Counted from the first letter of the stretch, positions 1 through 8,350 are shown. The stretch: 41,451 nt of DNA from SVFI01 sp045535935 (GCA_045535935.1 JAZSMO010000009.1:1-41451); one strand, 5' to 3'. Translations and numbers: made by a program. Notes: generated by a model not told the origin, from the letters alone.

Positions 1-676
1 CTTCCGTCTGTTTCTGACCGTTTTCATCCGTATATTTATTGGCTTGTACTTTCGCGACACGGAACGGCTGCACAAACATGTCAGCATAAGACAGGATCGG
101 CAGAAGCTGAAGCATTCCGCGCATATCGTCCGCATTGTGGAGCAGAAGAAGCTCCGCATTTTCGCGGGATGGCGTGCGGACGTAGCTTTTGTATATTTCA
201 ATCAGCTGACCGCCGTTATACTTATCCTCGCGTGAGATTTCCAAATAGGATTCCACGGTTTTTTGCTTCACATTTTCCAGGTGAAGCATTTTTTTGTATG
301 GCATGATGCGTTTGTATATATCAACGCCTTCCATGTCGGAAAACGGTTCATCCATATGGTACTGGGAACATTTTTGTTTCATGTAAGGAATGTCAAAATT
401 GTTACCGTTATAATGAATCAATATCGCATGACTGCGACATTTTTGTATAAAAGCAGAGAGGATTTTTTTCTCCTCCTCCGGTTTTTCTGCAAACCACTGG
501 ATTAAGTGAATCTGTCCGTGCTCGAAAAAGATACAGCCGATCATATAAAGATTGGATGTCCGGGCGGTAAAGCCTGTCGTTTCAATGTCGACAAACAGAA
601 TATCCTCAGGTTCACCGATCATATCAAGAGGGTAACTGCACAGTTTCGGTGACAGTAAAGTCTGAATGGTTTTCAT
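1..676 (-). CDS. YprB-type ribonuclease H-like exonuclease domain protein (3' end cut by window)
   Basis: The minus strand is open from an ATG at 676 to the window edge (225 codons), so the C-terminus is missing. The start has a good ribosome site (AAGGAG, seven bases upstream). The protein shows the three exonuclease motifs of the DnaQ-like/RNase H fold: DIETTGF near residue 30, HYNGNNFDIP near residue 90, and a late HNADD, matching the YprB_RNaseH_like family of Firmicutes. The family is predicted to be a metal-dependent 3'-5' nuclease; its physiological substrate is not established. It is transcribed divergently from rnfC, and the 131-base gap between them holds both start regions. I am confident of the fold and unsure of the role. 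Confidence 0.85.
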   Translation of the reverse strand, partial: MKTIQTLLSPKLCSYPLDMIGEPEDILFVDIETTGFTARTSNLYMIGCIFFEHGQIHLIQWFAEKPEEEKKILSAFIQKCRSHAILIHYNGNNFDIPYMKQKCSQYHMDEPFSDMEGVDIYKRIMPYKKMLHLENVKQKTVESYLEISREDKYNGGQLIEIYKSYVRTPSRENAELLLLHNADDMRGMLQLLPILSYADMFVQPFRVAKVQANKYTDENGQKQTE

Positions 677-766
677 GATAAACTCCTTGTACTTGTCTTT
701 GTCAAAAGCTAACGTAATCATAACATAAAATAAGCAAAAGATATAGCAATTTTGGTCAAAAAATGG

Positions 767-785
767 TATTCTAGTGTTTAGAATA
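767..785. promoter_or_regulatory. Inverted repeat in the rnfC promoter region
   Basis: TATTCTA and TAGAATA are perfect 7-base inverted arms separated by 5 bases, lying 22 bases before the rnfC start. The right arm contains TAGAAT, five of six matches to a -10 box, although no convincing -35 lies at 17 bases. A dyad over the likely core promoter is what an operator would look like. It does not match the Rex consensus TTGTTAA-N6-TTAACAA. The regulator is unknown. Confidence 0.4.
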
Positions 786-807
786 TTTTCAGAAAGAAGG
801 GCACGAT

Positions 808-2133
808 ATGGCAGGAAAACTGACTTTTACCGGCGGAATCCATCCGTATGACGGAAAAGACATCAGCAAAGACAAACCGATCAAAGATGTGCTGCCAAAG
901 GGAGACCTTGTCTATCCTTTGTCCCAGCATATCGGAGCACCGGCGACGCCGATTGTCAAAAAAGGAGACCGCGTTTTAGTCGGACAGAAGATAGCAGAAG
1001 CCGGCGGCTTCGTTTCTGCACCGATTTATGCGACTGTTTCCGGAACAGTCAAGGCCATTGAACCGCGCAGAGTGGTCGTTGGCGACAATGTAAATTCTAT
1101 TGTGATTGAAAATGACGGACAATACGAAGAGGTGGATTTCGGACCTTGCAAGCCTTTGGAGCAGCATACCAAGGAAGAAATCATCAAAAAAATACAGGAA
1201 GCAGGTGTTGTCGGAATGGGCGGAGCCGGTTTCCCGACACATGTAAAGCTTTCCCCGAAGGAGCCGGACAAGATTGACTATGTGATTGTCAACTGTGCGG
1301 AGTGTGAGCCGTATCTGACTTCCGATTACCGCAGAATGATTGAGGAGCCGGAGCGTGTGATCGGCGGATTGAAATGTTCGTTGGCTTTGTTTGATAACGC
1401 CAAGGGTATTTTGGCTGTGGAGGATAATAAGCCGGATTGTATTGAAAAGTTAAAAGAGCTGACCAAGGACGAGGATCGTATTATGGTCAAAGCGCTTAAA
1501 ACAAAATATCCGCAGGGGGCGGAGCGTCAGCTTATCTATGCATCTACGGGACGTGCCATCAACTCCGATATGCTTCCGTCCGATGCAGGATGCGTTGTTA
1601 ACAATGTGGATACCGTGTGTGCGATTTACGGAGCAGTTCTTGAAAACAAACCGCTGATGTACCGCATTGTTACGGTGACCGGTGATGCCATTGCAGATCC
1701 GCGCAATTTCCGTGTGCGTATAGGTACCAATTACCATGAACTGATTGAAGAGGCCGGCGGCTTTAAACAGGAACCGGCGAAGATCGTTTCCGGCGGTCCG
1801 ATGATGGGATTCGGTATTTTCGATCTGGATGTACCGACGACAAAGACAGCGTCAGCCCTTTTGTGTCTGACAAAGGACGATGTTTCCGCATGTGAGCCGA
1901 GTGCATGTATCAACTGCGGTATGTGTGTGGAAGTTTGTCCGGGTAGAGTGGTACCGAGTCGTCTCGGTAAGGTCGCTGAACGCGGTGATAAAGAGGCCTT
2001 CGTGGCGATGAACGGTATGGAATGTTGTGAATGCGGCTGTTGTAGTTTTATTTGTCCTGCCAAACGTCCGCTGACTCAGCAGATCAAATCTATGAGAAAA
2101 ATGATTTTAGAAGACCGAAGAAAAAAGAAGTAG
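808..2133 (+). CDS. rnfC: Rnf complex subunit C (NADH-binding, two 4Fe-4S clusters)
   Basis: First gene of the rnf operon; 441 residues, usual for the Firmicute form. RnfC is the peripheral subunit that binds NAD(H) and FMN and passes electrons between NAD and the ferredoxin side of the Na+/H+-translocating ferredoxin:NAD+ oxidoreductase. Visible features are the N-terminal GGIHP segment, the glycine-rich GMGGAGFPT loop near residues 136-144, and two ferredoxin-type cysteine sets, CINCGMCVEVCP from residue 367 and CCECGCCSFICP from about residue 406. The AGAAGG ribosome site sits eight bases before the ATG. Twelve bases separate it from rnfD. The operon order C-D-G-E-A-B is that of acetogens and other Clostridia. 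Confidence 0.97.
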   Translation: MAGKLTFTGGIHPYDGKDISKDKPIKDVLPKGDLVYPLSQHIGAPATPIVKKGDRVLVGQKIAEAGGFVSAPIYATVSGTVKAIEPRRVVVGDNVNSIVIENDGQYEEVDFGPCKPLEQHTKEEIIKKIQEAGVVGMGGAGFPTHVKLSPKEPDKIDYVIVNCAECEPYLTSDYRRMIEEPERVIGGLKCSLALFDNAKGILAVEDNKPDCIEKLKELTKDEDRIMVKALKTKYPQGAERQLIYASTGRAINSDMLPSDAGCVVNNVDTVCAIYGAVLENKPLMYRIVTVTGDAIADPRNFRVRIGTNYHELIEEAGGFKQEPAKIVSGGPMMGFGIFDLDVPTTKTASALLCLTKDDVSACEPSACINCGMCVEVCPGRVVPSRLGKVAERGDKEAFVAMNGMECCECGCCSFICPAKRPLTQQIKSMRKMILEDRRKKK

Positions 2134-2145
2134 GAGGAAAGCAGA

Positions 2146-3078
2146 ATGAGTGGCTTAATGAAAGTATCATCTAATCCGCATATCCGTGCGGCGATCACGA
2201 CGAATAAGATTATGCTCAGCGTTATTATCGCGCTTTTACCTACAACAATCTTCGGAGTGGTCAATTTCGGAACCAATGCACTGATTCTGGTGCTTGTAAC
2301 AGTAGCATCCGCAGTTCTTGCCGAGTGGTGCTTCTGCAAAATATGTAAAAAGAAAAGTACGATCGGAGATCTGTCAGCAGTTGTCACCGGCTTACTTTTG
2401 GCATTGAATTTACCGCCGTCCGCACCTTGGTGGATTGCCGTGATCGGTGGTGTGTTCGCAATTGTAGTAGTAAAGATGTTGTTCGGAGGACTGGGTCAGA
2501 ACTTTATGAATCCGGCGCTCGGAGCCAGATGTTTTCTTCTGATTTCCTTTACCTCCATCATGACGAATTTTGACTGCGATGCATACACAGGGGCAACCCC
2601 ACTTGCTGTTTTAAAAGAAGGCGGCGTTGTCAATGTCTATGATATGGTCATCGGAAAAACAGCCGGAACGATCGGCGAGACCAGTATGGTTGCGATTGTG
2701 CTCGGTGCCTGTTTCCTGATTATTTTGGGAGTCATTGATCTTCGGATTCCGGGTACATATATTGTCAGCTTTGTGATTTTCCTTGTTCTTTTCTCAGGAA
2801 AAGGAATTGATTTCCATTATATTTCCGCCAATCTTGCAGGCGGTGGTCTGATGCTCGGTGCGTTCTTTATGGCAACGGATTATGTCACGCGGCCGATCAC
2901 CAAAAAAGGCCAGTATGTATTCGGTATTTTGCTCGGTGTGCTGACCGGTATATTCCGTGTGTTCGGTGCATCCGCAGAAGGTGTATCTTATGCAATCATT
3001 ATCGGGAATCTGTTAGTTCCGCTGATTGAAAAGATCACGTATCCGAAAGCATTTGGAAGAGGAGGGGAAAGATCATGA
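2146..3078 (+). CDS. rnfD: Rnf complex subunit D (membrane, covalent FMN)
   Basis: A 310-residue polytopic membrane protein of the NqrB/RnfD family. It carries the flavinylation motif TGATPL, with Thr151 as the predicted residue esterified to FMN by ApbE. Hydrophobic segments span most of the chain. It starts after an AGGAGG-type site (TAGGAGGAAAG) and its last four bases overlap rnfG as ATGA, indicating translational coupling. Together with RnfG it forms the flavin part of the electron path to RnfA/E. An apbE gene that could modify it lies about 5.4 kb downstream on the other strand. Confidence 0.96.
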   Translation: MSGLMKVSSNPHIRAAITTNKIMLSVIIALLPTTIFGVVNFGTNALILVLVTVASAVLAEWCFCKICKKKSTIGDLSAVVTGLLLALNLPPSAPWWIAVIGGVFAIVVVKMLFGGLGQNFMNPALGARCFLLISFTSIMTNFDCDAYTGATPLAVLKEGGVVNVYDMVIGKTAGTIGETSMVAIVLGACFLIILGVIDLRIPGTYIVSFVIFLVLFSGKGIDFHYISANLAGGGLMLGAFFMATDYVTRPITKKGQYVFGILLGVLTGIFRVFGASAEGVSYAIIIGNLLVPLIEKITYPKAFGRGGERS

Positions 3079-3695
3079 AAAATATGTTAAAAGATGCCCT
3101 CATTCTCTTTGTTATTACGCTGATCAGCGGCGTTTTGCTCGGTCTTGTGTATGACGTGACCAAGGAGCCGATCGCCCAACAGCAGCAGCTTGCTAAGGAT
3201 GCAGCTTATAAAGAAGTTTTTTCGGATGCAGAAAAGTTTGAAGAAATTGCAGTGAAACCGGATCTTGCGCCGGAAGATTTGACGGCCTATGTGAACGAGC
3301 AGGGCTATAATGCATCGATAGACGGTGTTGCATCAGCTTTTGACGGAAACGGTGATTTGGCCGGTTATGTGATTACGGTGACAACCCACGAAGGTTATGG
3401 CGGAGACATCCAGTTTACGCTTGGAGTCCGCAATGACGGTACACTGAACGGTGTTTCCATTCTCAGTATTGCGGAGACTGCAGGTCTTGGTATGAGAGCG
3501 GGCGAAGTTCTTGTTCCGCAGTTTGCCGGTAAGCAGGTAGCAACTTTCGTGACAGCAAAGACCGGTGCGGCATCACCGGAGCAGATCGATGCCATTTCCG
3601 GTGCAACCATCACGACAGATGCGTTTGTAAACGGTGTCAATGCAGGTCTTGCCTGCTTTAGAGAATATCTTGCAGAGGAAGGAGGCGCTCAGTAA
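3075..3695 (+). CDS. rnfG: Rnf complex subunit G (FMN-binding domain, covalent FMN)
   Basis: A 206-residue protein with one N-terminal membrane helix (about residues 5-27) followed by an extracytoplasmic FMN-binding domain. The motif SGATITT places the covalently flavinylated threonine at Thr178. In the family this flavin exchanges electrons with RnfD inside the Rnf pump. The start codon overlaps the rnfD stop (ATGA), and its stop shares one base with the rnfE start (TAATG). An AGGAGGGGAAAG ribosome site lies inside the end of rnfD. Nothing in the sequence departs from the family. Confidence 0.96.
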   Translation: MKNMLKDALILFVITLISGVLLGLVYDVTKEPIAQQQQLAKDAAYKEVFSDAEKFEEIAVKPDLAPEDLTAYVNEQGYNASIDGVASAFDGNGDLAGYVITVTTHEGYGGDIQFTLGVRNDGTLNGVSILSIAETAGLGMRAGEVLVPQFAGKQVATFVTAKTGAASPEQIDAISGATITTDAFVNGVNAGLACFREYLAEEGGAQ

Positions 3696-4405
3696 TGAAT
3701 AAGTGTGTCGAACGTTTATATAACGGCTTATTGAAAGAAAATCCGACCTTTGTTCTGATGCTTGGTATGTGTCCGACGCTGGCGGTTACGACTTCTGCTA
3801 TGAACGGTCTCGGTATGGGACTCACAACGATGGTTGTGTTAGCCTTGAGTAATGCGTTTATTTCCCTTCTGCGAAAGGTGATTCCGGATAAAGTTCGTAT
3901 TCCGGCGTTTATTGTTATTATTGCGTCATTTGTTACATTGACAGAGCTTCTGCTGGAAGCGTTTATTCCGTCTCTTTACAGTGCACTCGGAATCTATATT
4001 CCGCTGATTGTTGTAAACTGTATTATTTTGGGACGTGCGGAAAGCTATGCGTCCAAGAATCCGATTCTTCCGTCGTTTTTTGACGGTATCGGTATGGGGC
4101 TTGGATTTGCATTTGCCCTTACCTGTATCGGTGCGGTGCGTGAGATCATCGGAGCAGGACAGATTTTCGGTTACACGATCATGCCGTCTTCTTATGTACC
4201 GGCCAGCATCTTTATTATGGCTCCGGGAGCCTTCTTTGTACTTGCAGTTCTGACAGCGATTCAGAACTATGCAAAGATCAAAGGAGAAGAAAAAGGAAAA
4301 GACATGAGCAAGGTCGGTTCCGGTTGTAGTGAGGATTGTATGAATTGCAGCGAGAAGGGCTGTAGTAAGAGATTTTACGATACTGGGGAAAAGGAGGAGG
4401 CCTAA
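3695..4405 (+). CDS. rnfE: Rnf complex subunit E with a cysteine-rich C-terminal tail
   Basis: A 236-residue six-helix membrane protein of the RnfA/RnfE/NqrD/NqrE family. LGMCPTLAV and VVNCIILG supply the membrane cysteines that, with those of RnfA, are known to hold the intramembrane 2Fe-2S cluster. After the last helix a hydrophilic tail (from about residue 195) contains four cysteines at 211, 215, 218 and 223, spaced C-x3-C-x2-C-x4-C. The core family does not need this tail; it could bind a metal or Fe-S cluster. The gene abuts rnfA with no gap, and GGAGGAGG near the tail end serves as the rnfA ribosome site. Confidence 0.95.
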   Translation: MNKCVERLYNGLLKENPTFVLMLGMCPTLAVTTSAMNGLGMGLTTMVVLALSNAFISLLRKVIPDKVRIPAFIVIIASFVTLTELLLEAFIPSLYSALGIYIPLIVVNCIILGRAESYASKNPILPSFFDGIGMGLGFAFALTCIGAVREIIGAGQIFGYTIMPSSYVPASIFIMAPGAFFVLAVLTAIQNYAKIKGEEKGKDMSKVGSGCSEDCMNCSEKGCSKRFYDTGEKEEA

Positions 4406-4981
4406 ATGAAAGAATTGATTTTAATTGCCATCGGTTCAGCGCTTGTAAATAACGTAGTGCTCAGCCAGTTCTTGGGATTGTGTCCGTTCCTCGGAGTATC
4501 CAAAAAGGTAAAAACAGCAGCCGGAATGGGCGGAGCGGTTATTTTCGTTATTACGCTTGCGTCCTTTGTGGCATCCATTATTTATGAAGTTGTACTTGTC
4601 AGATTTGATATTACCTATCTTAAGACGATTGTATTTATTCTTGTGATTGCAGCGCTTGTACAGTTTGTAGAGATGTTCCTGAAAAAATTCATGGTATCTC
4701 TTTATGAGTCACTGGGTGTGTACCTTCCGCTCATCACGACAAACTGTGCGGTTCTCGGTGTCGCGCTTACCAATGTGCAGAAATCATACACGATTTTAAC
4801 AAGTGTTGTGAATGGCGTTGCGACAGCCGTCGGATTTACGATTGCGATTGTAATCCTTGCGGGAATCCGTGAAAAAATTGAGTACAATGATATTCCGCGT
4901 CCATTTCAGGGAATGCCGATCGTGCTTGTGACGGCAGGTCTTATGGCGATTGCGTTCTGCGGATTTTCAGGATTATTATAG
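4406..4981 (+). CDS. rnfA: Rnf complex subunit A (membrane)
   Basis: A 191-residue six-helix membrane protein, the pseudosymmetric partner of RnfE with inverted topology. LGLCPFLGVS and TTNCAVLGVA carry the cysteines expected to share the intramembrane 2Fe-2S cluster with RnfE. Its ATG directly follows the rnfE stop and uses AAAGGAGGAGG as ribosome site. RnfB follows after eleven bases with its own AGGAGG. Length and motifs match the family fully. Confidence 0.96.
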   Translation: MKELILIAIGSALVNNVVLSQFLGLCPFLGVSKKVKTAAGMGGAVIFVITLASFVASIIYEVVLVRFDITYLKTIVFILVIAALVQFVEMFLKKFMVSLYESLGVYLPLITTNCAVLGVALTNVQKSYTILTSVVNGVATAVGFTIAIVILAGIREKIEYNDIPRPFQGMPIVLVTAGLMAIAFCGFSGLL

Positions 4982-4992
4982 GAGGAATAGCG

Positions 4993-5793
4993 ATGAATAT
5001 TACAGGGATTTTAATAGCTACTGTCGTTGTCGGTGCAGTCGGTTTATTTATCGGTCTGTTCCTCGGGATAGCAGGAATTAAGTTTAAAGTGGAAGTGGAT
5101 GAGCGCGAGGAAGCGATCCTCGGTGTACTTCCTGGGAATAACTGCGGTGGCTGCGGATATCCGGGCTGTTCCGGTCTTGCAGCAGCTATTGTCAAAGGGG
5201 AAGCGGCTGTAAACGCCTGTCCGGTCGGTGGTGAACCGGTCGGCAAACAGATTGCAGAAATCATGGGTGTAGAAGCCGGAGAGTCGACCCGTATGGTTGC
5301 GTTTGTAAAATGCCAGGGAGACTGTGAAAAAGCAAAAGTAGATTACGAATATACCGGTGTGGAAGACTGCGGTATGCTTGCATTTGTTCCGAACGGCGGT
5401 CCGAAGTCATGTAATTACGGTTGCTTGGGTTACGGAAATTGTGTCAAGGCATGTCCGTTTGATGCCATCCACGTGGTAAACGGAGTGGCAGTGGTTGACA
5501 AGGAAGCTTGTAAAGCCTGCGGAAAATGTGTGTCTGCATGTCCGAAAAATCTGATTGAGCTTATTCCGTATGAATCGAAGTATGTCGTAGCGTGCAGTTC
5601 GAAAGAAAAAGGTCCTGTGACTATGAAAGAATGTACGGTCGGCTGTATCGGATGTACGCTCTGCGCAAAGAACTGCCCGAACGATGCGGTGAAGATTGAA
5701 AACTTCCTTTCCGTAATCGATCAGGAGAAGTGCGAAGGATGTGGCATTTGTATGGAAAAATGCCCTAAGAAATCCATCGTAGAGCATAAATAG
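4993..5793 (+). CDS. rnfB: Rnf complex subunit B (ferredoxin-docking iron-sulfur subunit)
   Basis: Last gene of the rnf operon, 266 residues. A single N-terminal helix (about residues 4-27) anchors it. It is followed by the C-x2-C-x4-C cluster motif starting at Cys51 (CGGCGYPGC) with a fourth cysteine in NACPVGG. The rest holds cysteine sets typical of ferredoxins: CNYGCLGYGNCVKACP, CKACGKCVSACP, CTVGCIGCTLCAKNCP and CEGCGICMEKCP. In the complex it takes electrons from reduced ferredoxin. It starts behind AGGAGGAATAGCG. A strong hairpin terminator follows 15 bases after its stop, so the operon ends here. Confidence 0.97.
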   Translation: MNITGILIATVVVGAVGLFIGLFLGIAGIKFKVEVDEREEAILGVLPGNNCGGCGYPGCSGLAAAIVKGEAAVNACPVGGEPVGKQIAEIMGVEAGESTRMVAFVKCQGDCEKAKVDYEYTGVEDCGMLAFVPNGGPKSCNYGCLGYGNCVKACPFDAIHVVNGVAVVDKEACKACGKCVSACPKNLIELIPYESKYVVACSSKEKGPVTMKECTVGCIGCTLCAKNCPNDAVKIENFLSVIDQEKCEGCGICMEKCPKKSIVEHK

Positions 5794-5807
5794 GAAAAAT
5801 CTAACCG

Positions 5808-5830
5808 AAAAGGGGCTGTTGGCCCCTTTT
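5808..5830 (+). terminator. Rho-independent terminator of the rnf operon
   Basis: AAAAGGGGC and GCCCCTTTT form a perfect 9-base stem around a TGTTG loop, followed by a T-rich tail. It closes the rnfCDGEAB transcript. Confidence 0.9.
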
Positions 5831-5856
5831 TCTACTAAAAAAGCTTATATTATTCA

Positions 5857-6085
5857 ATTATATAGAAATTATTAAGCTTTTTTTCGGTGATTTCTATATA
5901 ATAAATAGAATTTGCTTGTTGCTATAGAAAAGAAAATTATTATGTAAACTAAATTGGCGTTTTGAGATGAGATTTCCGGGATTATTTCTATAAAATCCCG
6001 AATAAATATTATTTTAAATAGAAATTATAAAAAAATGAGGATTTATTTTCTATATAAGACAATAAACAAGAACTTTTTATAGAAA
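5857..6085. repeat. Phased array of TATAGAAA elements, both orientations
   Basis: The 8-mer TATAGAAA occurs exactly at 5861, 5923 and 6078 on the plus strand, and as TTTCTATA at 5891, 5985 and 6047. A one-mismatch copy (AATAGAAA) is at 6017. Start-to-start distances are 30, 32, 62, 32, 30 and 31 bases, i.e. multiples of about three helical turns with one position (near 5954) empty. Within each side of the gap the orientation alternates. The 22-24 base spacers are unrelated. The last copy touches the ribosome site of the M18 peptidase gene. The first pair sits in a perfect 13-base inverted repeat (5857-5869 and 5890-5902), and the copy at 5985 lies in the loop of a CGGGATT/AATCCCG hairpin (5977-6000). 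This accounts for nearly the whole 303-base intergenic stretch; no gene is seen in it. Confidence 0.75.
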
Positions 6086-6096
6086 AGGAGACAAAC

Positions 6097-7530
6097 ATGA
6101 AAACAGAATGTGCATGGGAAAAATATAGTGACAAACAGTTAAAAGAAGTAGAGAAGTTAAGTCAGGGATATCGTGTTTTTCTTGATGAGGGAAAAACCGA
6201 GCGAGAGTGTGTCACATACATTGTCAATGAAATTGAGAACAAGGGCTATGTTGAACTTGCCAAGGTTATAAAAGAAGGAAAGAAATTGAAAGCCGGAGAT
6301 AAAGTCTACGCAGTGAATATGGAAAAATCCTTGATTATGTTCCATATCGGCTCCAAAGCATTGGAAGATGGTATGAATATCCTTGGTGCACATCTTGATT
6401 CTCCACGTCTGGATGTAAAGCAAAATCCACTTTACGAGGACAGCGGCTTTGCATATCTTGATACGCATTATTACGGCGGTATCAAAAAGTACCAGTGGGT
6501 AACGATTCCGCTTGCAATTCACGGTGTTGTCGTGAAAAAAGACGGTACGGTGATAGATATTAATATCGGTGAAGCAGAAGATGATCCGGTATTCTTTGTG
6601 TCAGACCTGCTGATTCATCTTGCGGCAGAACAGATGGAAAAGAAGGCGAATAAGGTGATTGAAGGCGAGGCGCTCGATATTATCATCGGAAACCGCCCGC
6701 TGAAATTCGAGGCGAAAGACGCAAAGAAGTCGGATGACACCTCTGCGGAAGCAGACGGCAAGCAGACGAAAGATAAAGTCTGCGCCTTTGCACTCGATAT
6801 TTTAAAGCAGCAATATGACATGGAAGAGGCGGATTTCATTTCAGCGGAGCTTGAAATTGTGCCTGCAGGAAGAGCGAGAGAAGCAGGACTTGACCGCAGT
6901 ATGATTTTGGCTTACGGACAGGATGACAGAGTGTGTTCTTACAGCTCGCTTGTGGCGATGCTTGAGCAGAAAAAGCCGAAAAGAACAAGTTGCTGCATCT
7001 TAGTGGACAAAGAAGAAATCGGAAGTGTCGGTGCGACCGGTATGCAGTCGCATTTCTTTGAAAACTGCGTGGCTGAAATCATGAATTTGACCGGAGAGTA
7101 CAATGACCTTGCACTTCGCAGATGTCTGGCAAACTCCCGGATGCTTTCTTCTGATGTAAGTTCGGCGTATGATCCGGCTTTTGCGGGAAGTTTTGATAAA
7201 AAGAATGTGGCGTACCTTAGCCACGGAATGGTATTTAACAAATTTACCGGTTCCCGCGGGAAATCCGGTTCCAACGATGCCAATGCAGAGTATATTGCGT
7301 TAATCCGCAAGATTATGGATGATGCGGGAGTGACCTTCCAGACCGCAGAGCTTGGAAAAGTAGATCTCGGCGGCGGCGGAACGATTGCTTACATTCTTTC
7401 CCTTTATGGAATGAATGTCATCGACTGCGGTGTTCCGGTGATGAATATGCACGCACCTCACGAAGCGACATCCAAGGCGGATTTGTATGAGGCGAAATGC
7501 GGTTATGCAGCTTTTTTGAAAGCGGAGTAA
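6097..7530 (+). CDS. M18 family aminopeptidase
   Basis: A 477-residue cytosolic zinc aminopeptidase of the M18 (aspartyl aminopeptidase-like, ApeA/LAP4) family, which removes N-terminal residues from peptides. Metal and catalytic motifs are in order: GAHLDSPR with His99, DKEEIGSVGATG in the middle, SSDVSSAYDP, and the C-terminal HAPHEATSKADLYEA. Full length for the family. The start follows AAAAGGAG at a good distance, and this ribosome site overlaps the last TATAGAAA element of the upstream array, so the array is placed to control this gene. exoA follows after 42 bases without a visible terminator, so the two may be co-transcribed. Confidence 0.93.
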   Translation: MKTECAWEKYSDKQLKEVEKLSQGYRVFLDEGKTERECVTYIVNEIENKGYVELAKVIKEGKKLKAGDKVYAVNMEKSLIMFHIGSKALEDGMNILGAHLDSPRLDVKQNPLYEDSGFAYLDTHYYGGIKKYQWVTIPLAIHGVVVKKDGTVIDINIGEAEDDPVFFVSDLLIHLAAEQMEKKANKVIEGEALDIIIGNRPLKFEAKDAKKSDDTSAEADGKQTKDKVCAFALDILKQQYDMEEADFISAELEIVPAGRAREAGLDRSMILAYGQDDRVCSYSSLVAMLEQKKPKRTSCCILVDKEEIGSVGATGMQSHFFENCVAEIMNLTGEYNDLALRRCLANSRMLSSDVSSAYDPAFAGSFDKKNVAYLSHGMVFNKFTGSRGKSGSNDANAEYIALIRKIMDDAGVTFQTAELGKVDLGGGGTIAYILSLYGMNVIDCGVPVMNMHAPHEATSKADLYEAKCGYAAFLKAE

Positions 7531-7572
7531 AGGGATAATGAATGATCGTTTAAGAAGTAAAGGAATGACAAT

Positions 7573-8328
7573 ATGAAACTCATATCATGGAACGTAAACG
7601 GAATCCGTGCATGTCTGCAGAAGGATTTCATGGGATTTTTTAATGAGGCGGATGCGGATATTTTCTGCCTTCAGGAGACAAAAATTCAGGAAGGTCAGGT
7701 TCAGCTTGACCTTCCGGGTTATCACCAATATTTTAACTATGCGGTAAAAAAAGGCTATTCCGGGACGGCGATTTTTACAAAAAGAGAGCCGCTTTCTGTG
7801 TCCTATGGCATCGGAATAGAAGAGCATGATCAGGAAGGCCGCGTGATTACACTTGAGTTTGAGAATTTCTATATGGTGACATGTTATACGCCGAACTCAA
7901 AACAGCAGCTGGAACGACTTGAATATCGTATGGTGTGGGAGGATGCTTTTAGAGCTTATCTGAATGCCCTCAGGGAAAAGAAACCGGTCGTTCTTTGCGG
8001 AGATTTAAATGTAGCCCATAAAGAAATCGACCTTAAGAACCCGAAGACAAACCATCACAGTGCAGGCTTTACAGATGAAGAGCGCGAGAAGATGACAACG
8101 CTTTTGGAGAGTGGATTTATCGATACTTATCGCCACTTTTATCCTGATACGGAAGGAGTCTATTCTTGGTGGTCCTATCGTTTCCAGGCCAGAGCCAAGA
8201 ACGCGGGATGGAGAATTGACTATTTCCTTGTGTCGGAGGAGTTAAAAGATAAGTTAGCGTCGGCTGACATTCATACACAGGTACTGGGATCGGATCACTG
8301 CCCGGTGGAGGTGCAGATTGATTTGTAA
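7573..8328 (+). CDS. exoA: Exodeoxyribonuclease III / AP endonuclease
   Basis: A 251-residue member of the exonuclease III (Xth/ExoA) family, which cleaves DNA 5' of abasic sites and trims 3' ends in base-excision repair. The family landmarks are present: SWNVNGIRA at the start, LQETK with metal-binding Glu35, GDLNVAH in the middle, and GSDHCPVE at the C-terminus. Length and all motifs agree with an active enzyme. It follows the M18 peptidase gene closely and is followed by a hairpin at 8351-8387. AAAGGAATGACAAT precedes the ATG as an adequate ribosome site. Confidence 0.95.
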   Translation: MKLISWNVNGIRACLQKDFMGFFNEADADIFCLQETKIQEGQVQLDLPGYHQYFNYAVKKGYSGTAIFTKREPLSVSYGIGIEEHDQEGRVITLEFENFYMVTCYTPNSKQQLERLEYRMVWEDAFRAYLNALREKKPVVLCGDLNVAHKEIDLKNPKTNHHSAGFTDEEREKMTTLLESGFIDTYRHFYPDTEGVYSWWSYRFQARAKNAGWRIDYFLVSEELKDKLASADIHTQVLGSDHCPVEVQIDL

Positions 8329-8350
8329 AGAATGATTGCTGATTCATGAG

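Noticed and set aside
767..785. Rex (NADH-sensing) operator ahead of rnfC
   Set aside because: The arms TATTCTA/TAGAATA and the 5-base spacing do not match TTGTTAA-N6-TTAACAA.
3695..4405. RnfE as a fusion to a ferredoxin, because of the tail cysteines
   Set aside because: The tail is only about 29 residues with four cysteines; it lacks the ferredoxin fold length and the usual C-x2-C-x2-C-x3-CP pattern.
5857..6085. CRISPR array, because of regularly spaced repeats of about 31 bases
   Set aside because: The repeated unit is only 8 bases, appears in both orientations, and there are no cas genes. A binding-site array fits better.
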